The notes beneath the pieces are model-generated. The model worked only from the letters and a program-made list of their open reading frames with translations. It ran no database searches and was not told the origin of the DNA. From Arcanobacterium buesumense (lineage in GTDB: Bacteria; Actinomycetota; Actinomycetes; Actinomycetales; Actinomycetaceae), in NCBI RefSeq assembly GCF_012563545.1, contig NZ_CP050804.1, positions 1,054,001 to 1,118,000 of the forward strand: 64,000 bases of DNA, in the 5' to 3' direction. A program made the position numbers and the translations under genes. Below are positions 58,579 to 64,000 of this stretch, one piece after another. Every line of letters begins with the position of its first letter. The first letter of the stretch is position 1.

Positions 58579-58607
58579 ATTGAGCTGAAGTAACTGTAGC
58601 AAGTCAA
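58579..58607 (-). promoter_or_regulatory. Probable promoter of pyr operon
   Basis: On the minus strand TTGACT (58602-58607) and, 17 bases on, CTCAAT (58579-58584). The -35 matches five of six bases; the -10 is weak. It lies upstream of the leader gene. A hairpin TTCCT/AGGAA (58557-58573) follows near the leader ribosome binding site. Confidence 0.5.
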
Positions 58608-58679
58608 TACCTTTTCAGCAAAACTCATTTCCACACTGTGGCAGGTAATACACCACATTCTGAGACAGCATAAAATAAC

Positions 58680-58711
58680 GATGTGCCCGGCACACATGTA
58701 CCGGGCACATC
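58680..58711 (-). terminator. Terminator of membrane-protein gene
   Basis: 11-bp perfect stem GATGTGCCCGG/CCGGGCACATC (58680-58690 with 58701-58711) around a 10-base loop, 17 bases beyond the stop of the gene at 58728. Confidence 0.8.
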
Positions 58712-58727
58712 CTCTAGCTGAGATGGC

Positions 58728-59588
58728 TTAGAAGCTTTGCATAATAAGCACATTCAAAATTACCGAAATGATTATCGCAGCAGTTGTGAGACTGGCGTAA
58801 GGAAGTACCGGTGATTTAGCCATCCGACCTTCGCGGTTGATACCAACATAAACCAATAGCTCACCAACGATACTAGCAATGACGATAACGACGCCAATAA
58901 CTAGACTCATGAATGCTGTAAAAGCAGAAGACGGTAAGAGAACTAGAATGAGCACCAATGGAAGAAGCATAAGCACTGGAATACAAGCAACAGCATATAG
59001 CGTTAGCGCACGCATAAACTGGACTGTTATACCACGTATTTTCAATGTCAGCATAATGGCAAGAGCACGCATTAAGATCGCCAATACGCTCGTTACTATG
59101 AACAAAATCAAAGCATAGAACCACTGACCAAAATTAAGCGAAAAGTAGCTGTAGTGATCGGCCCACATACCCATCATTGTGCCGTAATAATCGCCCTCAG
59201 CAAGCGGGCCAAAATGAGACCGGGCCAATGCCGTAGCACCTAAAATAGCAACAGTAAGAATATAAATACCGAATGTCACTAGTGCAAAAAGGCGTTGCTG
59301 GAAAATGACTGAGAATAGGTCGCTAGTACGGCCATGCCAAATATGCCCAAGGGCCTTCGGAATATCTTTTAGAGCAAGAACGACTGGACTTGGCTGAGCT
59401 ACCTGTGGAGCATATCCTTGCGGATATCCCTGTGGGGGAACATAACCAGACTGTGGAACACCTAGCTGACCCGCATTTGGCTGCGGCGGAACAAAACCTT
59501 GCGGCGGAGCAACAGGCTCTTGTGGTTCTTGCGGAGTTACTGGTTGGTCCGGTTCAATCGGATTCATATTTTCATTGTTTTCTGACAT
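58728..59588 (-). CDS. Membrane protein with proline/glutamine-rich N-terminus
   Basis: 286 residues that I do not recognise. Residues 1-68 are rich in Pro, Gln and Gly with PQGYPQGYAPQ-like repeats; the rest holds about five membrane helices at roughly 100-123, 150-175, 190-215, 220-245 and 262-284. Such disordered Pro-rich heads on membrane proteins are common in actinobacteria (DUF-type, sometimes linked to cell-envelope growth). GAAAGAA precedes the ATG. Standalone, between pyr and nhaC. Confidence 0.72.
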   Translation of the reverse strand: MSENNENMNPIEPDQPVTPQEPQEPVAPPQGFVPPQPNAGQLGVPQSGYVPPQGYPQGYAPQVAQPSPVVLALKDIPKALGHIWHGRTSDLFSVIFQQRLFALVTFGIYILTVAILGATALARSHFGPLAEGDYYGTMMGMWADHYSYFSLNFGQWFYALILFIVTSVLAILMRALAIMLTLKIRGITVQFMRALTLYAVACIPVLMLLPLVLILVLLPSSAFTAFMSLVIGVVIVIASIVGELLVYVGINREGRMAKSPVLPYASLTTAAIIISVILNVLIMQSF

Positions 59589-59670
59589 AGGAATTCTTTC
59601 TCTGTCCTTAAAAGTAAAGTGAACACCAAATCACTATACCGACATTTGTTATCTAATACGTGGTTTCATC

Positions 59671-61251
59671 TTAGCTATTGGTATTTAACGGGTAGTAAAC
59701 TCGAACCCCAGCTACGAGTATCAATAAGACGACAATCGTCATAGCCAGACCGGCAATGCCTGAGCCAGTGATAGCTAACATCACATAACCGCTAAACGCA
59801 GCGAAGGCACCGAGCAACGCATAGGGGAGCTGAGTAGTGACGTGAACAATATGATTACATCCCGCTCCAGTAGAGGACAAAATCGTTGTATCTGAAATTG
59901 GTGAACAATGATCACCCCATACAGCTCCGGCAAGCACAGCACCAAAAGCAGCCAAGAGGACCTCAGAACCACCGGGAACCGAACTTAAGACGTCCCCCGC
60001 AATCGGTAGCAAAATACCAAAAGATCCCCACGATGTACCTGTGGAGAAAGCCATTGCACCGGCAACAATAAACATAATAGGGACAAGCCAGAATGCAGGT
60101 AGCTGGGCGGCGACGACGAGCGAGCCGAGGTACTGCCCTGTTCCTAGTTCAGAGATCAATCCCCCAAGGACCCATGCACACAGCAAAATTTCGATTGCTG
60201 GCAACATGGATTTTGCTCCCTCTGCTACTCCGTGGCCGAATGTACGCGCAGTGAAATCTTCGGAACTGCGCGTGTAGCGAACATAGTAATAAATTGCCGC
60301 CGCAAGGCCACTTAGGCCACCGATATTGAGGGAAAGTGCTACGTCAGTATTGGCTAAAATATCGAGCACTGACCACGAACCAGCAGCTTGTTGCCCGGTA
60401 TAGGCAATCCCGCCTAGGACTCCGACAACGAGGAAGACGAATGGGACGATGAGCGATCGGCGTGCACCCGGTTCGAATTTTGGCAAGTTATCTGATAACT
60501 GTCCAGGAACTGAAATATCTGGATCATAGACCTGTCCAGTTGTTCGCGCCCGGCGTTCTTCGGTACGCATGGCACCGAGATTAAGATCAAGGCTTACGGT
60601 AAACCATAAGAGAATGATAGCCGCAATGGCATAATAGTTAAGCCCAGCAGATCGGATAAATGCGCCAGCATCTGAAACATCTACTCCGGCAGCAGCCACG
60701 ATTGGTGCCATGATGCCAATGATTGATGCACCCCAGGAAGAAAATGGAGCAAGTACCGCAACTGGTGCAGATGATGAGTCGATTAAATAAGCAAGTTTTG
60801 CCCGTGAAATTCGGTGCTGATCAGTTACCGGCCGAGCAACTTGGCCTACCGCTAGAGCATTGAAGTAGTCGTCAACGAAAATTGCGGTTCCTAAACCAGC
60901 TGCCAGAGTTTGAGCACCTCGCCCATTACGAATCCGAGATGCCGTCCATGCCGAAAATGCCGACGTTCCACCTGCCATCAACACAAGCGAGGTAATAACG
61001 CCCAGTACAAGCAAAAACATCAAAATTAAAACATAGTATGAGTTGACACTTGCATTCTCAACATCCCAAAACAGCCCAGAAAAATAGGTCCATATTAGAC
61101 GCAATGCGCCCGTTGGAGAGCCATCAGCCGCAAAAAAGGCAGCGGTGAGAATACCAGCAAGTAAGGAGACGATAACCTTCTTCGTCCAAATCACCAATAC
61201 AATCGCAACAATCGGCGGAACTAAGGTCAGAAATGGATATACCTCAATCAT
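59671..61251 (-). CDS. Na+/H+ antiporter, NhaC family
   Basis: 526-residue transporter with about 12 helices. The family core is seen in IFVDDYFNALAVGQVARPVTD, DSSSAPVAVLAPFSSWGASI and the last-third GAVWGDHCSPISDTTILSSTGAGCNHI, which are typical of NhaC. It would expel Na+ for H+. AAGGAG lies six bases before the ATG. It is divergent from the L31 gene. Confidence 0.9.
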   Translation of the reverse strand: MIEVYPFLTLVPPIVAIVLVIWTKKVIVSLLAGILTAAFFAADGSPTGALRLIWTYFSGLFWDVENASVNSYYVLILMFLLVLGVITSLVLMAGGTSAFSAWTASRIRNGRGAQTLAAGLGTAIFVDDYFNALAVGQVARPVTDQHRISRAKLAYLIDSSSAPVAVLAPFSSWGASIIGIMAPIVAAAGVDVSDAGAFIRSAGLNYYAIAAIILLWFTVSLDLNLGAMRTEERRARTTGQVYDPDISVPGQLSDNLPKFEPGARRSLIVPFVFLVVGVLGGIAYTGQQAAGSWSVLDILANTDVALSLNIGGLSGLAAAIYYYVRYTRSSEDFTARTFGHGVAEGAKSMLPAIEILLCAWVLGGLISELGTGQYLGSLVVAAQLPAFWLVPIMFIVAGAMAFSTGTSWGSFGILLPIAGDVLSSVPGGSEVLLAAFGAVLAGAVWGDHCSPISDTTILSSTGAGCNHIVHVTTQLPYALLGAFAAFSGYVMLAITGSGIAGLAMTIVVLLILVAGVRVYYPLNTNS

Positions 61252-61340
61252 GGACGTCTCCTTTCGTAGTCGAGAATAAATTAGTACTAAAGTCTGATTA
61301 GACCACAGTTTACGATCGCAAGGTTAATAATATGCTTGGC

Positions 61341-61357
61341 GTTTCATTAAATGAGAC
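61341..61357. promoter_or_regulatory. Palindrome upstream of rpmE2, possible Zur operator
   Basis: GTTTCATTAAATGAGAC is a 17-base near-palindrome, eight bases upstream of the -35 of the L31 gene. Genes for zinc-free L31 are commonly repressed by Zur. The sequence does not closely match the TGAAAATGATTTTCA-like Zur boxes I know, so the regulator is uncertain. Confidence 0.4.
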
Positions 61358-61365
61358 ACTTTAAA

Positions 61366-61394
61366 TTGAGACGAGTTATCGATAGGTGTATTGT
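61366..61394 (+). promoter_or_regulatory. Promoter of rpmE2
   Basis: TTGAGA (61366-61371), 17-base spacer, TATTGT (61389-61394). Good -35 and fair -10; transcription would start about 25 bases before the ATG. Confidence 0.55.
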
Positions 61395-61424
61395 GTGACC
61401 GGTATAGTCTTTAAGGAGGATTTT

Positions 61425-61670
61425 ATGAAGAAGGGCATTCACCCTGATTACCACCCAGTAGTTTTCCGCGATCGTTCTGCTAACTACACTTTCCTTACGC
61501 GGTCCACACTGACGTCGGAAAATACAATTGAATGGGAAGACGGAAACACTTATCCCGTGATCGATATTGAAGTATCAAGCGCTTCGCACCCGTTCTACAC
61601 CGGGCAACGTCGCATTCTTGACACCGCCGGTCAAGTTGAGAAGTTCAACCGCCGTTACGGCCGGAAGTAA
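61425..61670 (+). CDS. rpmE2: 50S ribosomal protein L31 type B (zinc-independent)
   Basis: 81-residue L31 starting [16 protein letters not shown], with AAGGAGG just upstream. It has no cysteine and thus lacks the zinc ribbon of type A L31; it has the longer type B form ending [20 protein letters not shown]. Type B proteins replace zinc-binding L31 during zinc shortage in several bacteria. The open frame back to 61386 has no start signal. Confidence 0.95.
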   Translation: MKKGIHPDYHPVVFRDRSANYTFLTRSTLTSENTIEWEDGNTYPVIDIEVSSASHPFYTGQRRILDTAGQVEKFNRRYGRK

Positions 61671-61674
61671 TTTT

Positions 61675-62601
61675 TCACTTTTCATGTGGCGTGTTGGCAT
61701 TGAGCCAATGCGCCACATTTTTTATCACCTCAGCCACCTGTGGAAGCATCCTTCCATACTGCATAAATTCATGCTGGACCCCAGGAATTTCGTTGTATAC
61801 CACGTTGCCGGAAACCCCCTGTATCTTGGTAGCTAGTGCTCGTGAATCGTCCCGAAGCGGATCGATTTGTGCGCTCAGGAGATAAACGGCTGGATAACGC
61901 TGAGCATCTACATTCAGCATGTCAAGAACTCTTCTATCGCCCCCAGCAGGGATGATTGCTTTCTCATAACTAGCTAAGTCTGCACGGGTCATTCCCGCCA
62001 CATGTGAATATTGTCGTAAAGACGGTGAATCCACTAACCCATAGCCACCATAAAAGAACCCTAATCCGGCTATTTGAGACGCACTCGCCAAGTTTGGCTG
62101 GAGATTATCGACGGCGAAATCACCGCTAAGTGCATGAAATGTTTGCACCATTAACGTCGCCCCACAACTATCTCCCATGAGAAAAATATGCGACACACGT
62201 GAGGCGAGATAGCTAATGACATCGGCAACTTCACAAACTTGCGTGGGATATTTAGATTCTGGAGCTAAAGAGTAATTCACTGAAAATACTGGGCAACAGC
62301 ATTCACTACTCAAGGTACGCAAGAGCCGATCATGACTTTGGCTGTGGCCAACAATCCATCCACCTCCATGAGCATAAACAATCGCATGTGTAGAAGAATA
62401 GTGAGATCCATACAGACTCACATCTACATTATTTGGGCCAATCTTTATAGAAGACCGTGAGACTTGTGGACCGCCGTCGTTCCACCACACCCGTTTTTGC
62501 AGGTAGCCATCGCGTATTTGTGCAAGCGTGTTTTTAGGTAACGCAAGGTTCTCACGTATGTCAGCTTTACGACGCTGAACCTTCTTCATTGCCTCATGCA
62601 T
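61675..62601 (-). CDS. Hormone-sensitive-lipase-type esterase
   Basis: 308-residue alpha/beta hydrolase. The oxyanion motif YAHGGGW, nucleophile GDSCGA, acid SAQIDPLRDD and His in VQHEFMQY mark the HSL family of carboxylesterases and lipases. ATG 62601 is chosen, eight bases after the stop of the MFS pseudogene; frames back to 62676 would overlap that gene. The ribosome binding site is weak. The 3' end comes within five bases of rpmE2. Confidence 0.85.
   Translation of the reverse strand: MHEAMKKVQRRKADIRENLALPKNTLAQIRDGYLQKRVWWNDGGPQVSRSSIKIGPNNVDVSLYGSHYSSTHAIVYAHGGGWIVGHSQSHDRLLRTLSSECCCPVFSVNYSLAPESKYPTQVCEVADVISYLASRVSHIFLMGDSCGATLMVQTFHALSGDFAVDNLQPNLASASQIAGLGFFYGGYGLVDSPSLRQYSHVAGMTRADLASYEKAIIPAGGDRRVLDMLNVDAQRYPAVYLLSAQIDPLRDDSRALATKIQGVSGNVVYNEIPGVQHEFMQYGRMLPQVAEVIKNVAHWLNANTPHEK
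61684..61723 (+). terminator. Intrinsic terminator of rpmE2 inside the esterase 3' end
   Basis: 15-bp stem with two G-U pairs (61684-61698 with 61704-61718) and a run of six T. It is a classical U-tract terminator and lies entirely within the last codons of the convergent esterase gene. Confidence 0.85.
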
Positions 62602-62609
62602 GCTAACTA

Positions 62610-64000
62610 TTATCGTTGCGAAATTCGATTCAGCGCAATCGAGCACACTAAGCCAATAACTAAAAATACTCCACACGATGCCATAGCTATTGTCTGGCCA
62701 GCGGTGTATCCATCATGGAGCACTGCAAGGAGGTGCGGATTTCCGTCAGCTAATCCAGTCATCGCTCCGCCCACCGATGATGAAGTTACCTCGGAGAACT
62801 TAACCGCGAGATCATATGGCAGTCCAGCATCAACAAGTCTCCTAGGCATGTCATTATTAATGGCAAGGGCTAACGAAGATCCCGCTAAAGCAACACCGGT
62901 TGCCGAACCAACTTGCCGGAAGGTGGATTGGATCGCCGATCCCATTCCGGAAATTTTTACCGGAACGTGTGCTAAAACGACGGATGTGAGTTGAGCAGAT
63001 GCCAAGCCCATTCCACAGCCATACATTGCAAGCAAAATTACCAGCATCCACATATGTATCGCCGGATCAAGTACCACAACAACGCCAATAATCCCCAAAA
63101 CTTCAAGAGCCAATCCAACAATCACGGTTCTTTCTGGACCGATCCGTTGTGAAATAAAACGAGCAAGACCCCCGGAAATAATTCCACCACCGGCGAGTGC
63201 AGCGAGCACCCATCCGGTTTCCATTGTTGATAGCCCACGGACGTTTACTAAGAAAAGTGGTAAGCCAAACAACACTCCGAATTCGCCAGCAGCTACCGCC
63301 ACGGCAGTAACATTCCCTAATGTAAATGAGGGAATAGTAAATAGCCGCGGATCGACGAGGACATTTTGGAAGTTGCGCGCTTTATACAATTCGCGCGCAA
63401 CGAAAATGACTAGAAGCAGTATGCCGAAGATAAGAACGACAGTAGAAATTGATATCGGCGGGTTGAAGTTCCAGTTTCCCAGTGAAAGTCCTTGTTTTGA
63501 GGCCCACCAACCGTATGTTGTTCCCTCGATAAGGCCGAAAATAATCGCTGCGAATGAGACTGCAGACATGATTGTTGAAAGCAACGGCAAAGGTTGTCCA
63601 GACACCTTATCTGAATGCGGCAATATACGTAATGCAATTGGAATTGCGCATAAAACAAGAGGAACATTGACTAAAATACCCATGGCCAAGAAAACTCAGA
63701 GGTAATCCAGCCACCAACAAGAGGACCGAGAGCAGCCATTGTTGCCATGGCTGCTCCTCAAATACCAAAAGCAGCTGCTCTGCTATTATTGCGGAATGTT
63801 TCATTGATGATAGATAAGGTTGCTGGTAAAATGAACGCACCTCCGAGACCTTGGAGAGCACGCGCGATAAGTAGTAGCGCAGCTCCCGTAGCAAACGACG
63901 CAATCGCAGAAGCTAAACCGAAAATTGCTAGGCCGGAGATGAACATACGTCGATGACTGTAACGGTCCCCGAGCACACCTGATGGGAGTAAAAGCGCAGC
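62610..64000 (-). pseudogene. Broken MFS drug-type exporter (DHA2-like), cut by right edge
   Basis: Sequence of a 14-helix major facilitator permease, with ALQGLGGAFILPATLSII at the 5' part and a complete C-terminal half (62610-63689). Two lesions are visible. A TGA at 63758-63760 interrupts AAFGI*GAAMATM, where TGG (Trp) would restore the frame. Then at about 63688 the frame slips by one base in a T-run: TTTT where TTTTT would give WPWVFLVNVPLVL. So the gene is dead unless these are sequencing errors. The 5' end lies outside the window. The family mostly exports drugs; the substrate is unknown. Confidence 0.85.

Noticed and set aside
1-64000. CRISPR array, tRNA or rRNA genes, insertion sequences
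   Set aside because: No regularly spaced repeats, no cloverleaf or rRNA-like sequence in the intergenic regions, and no transposase or terminal inverted repeats were found by eye.

Overview
The window reads as chromosomal DNA of a host-associated actinomycete. Base composition is roughly balanced by eye. The gene order holA-comEC-comEA, lepA-trmB-hemW and rpsT, a LysX-type lysyl-tRNA synthetase fusion, LAXTG sorting signals and many genes without a Shine-Dalgarno sequence all point to Actinobacteria. An Arcanobacterium/Trueperella-like member of the Actinomycetaceae is my best guess, but the genus cannot be fixed from sequence reading alone. No tRNA, rRNA, insertion sequence, prophage or CRISPR array was seen.

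Layout. 1-3020: 5' part of a large secreted alpha-amylase, probably an amylopullulanase, cut by the left edge. 3319-4891: decayed ABC exporter. 5069-7390: wall-anchored tripeptidyl-aminopeptidase-like hydrolase. 7496-11354: lepA-trmB-hemW operon. 11432-13171: three small genes (membrane protein, membrane PH-domain protein, PemK/MazF-like protein). 13387-13653: rpsT. 13744-16743: pntA-pntB transhydrogenase. 16807-20121: comEA-comEC-holA. 20257-22038: HerA-like ATPase. 22119-26177: galM and leuS. 26294-30348: HIT protein, VKOR, HAD phosphatase, AI-2E-family permease and deoD. 30697-33470: SAM-I-type riboswitch followed by the metNIQ methionine importer. 33621-38863: divergent putA and putP for proline use. 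38870-45042: pcp and a giant wall-anchored subtilase. 45264-46548: DUF998-like membrane protein and a small alpha/beta hydrolase. 46532-58607: lysX and the pyrimidine operon pyrC-carB-pyrK-pyrD-pyrF-pyrE-pyrB with its leader. 58728-64000: membrane protein, NhaC antiporter, zinc-free L31, esterase and a decayed MFS exporter.

The most interesting locus is the pyr operon. Between its promoter and pyrC lies an unlisted 53-codon leader gene with a strong ribosome binding site. The leader is read straight through an intrinsic terminator and stops just before the pyrC ribosome binding site. This is the architecture of the enterobacterial pyrL-pyrBI attenuator, here in an actinomycete operon that has no pyrR. 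The last gene, pyrB, carries a four-cysteine C-terminal tail resembling the zinc domain of the regulatory chain PyrI, without PyrI's nucleotide-binding domain. The operon contains carB but not carA.

Other themes are scavenging from a host (starch, proteins, peptides, proline, methionine), two surface proteins with LAXTG anchors, LysX-type lipid lysinylation, and broken transporters near both edges that suggest ongoing gene loss. At least six genes have a -10-like hexamer 6-7 nt before the start codon, as in leaderless transcripts. Several terminators are long perfect palindromes without a U-tract.
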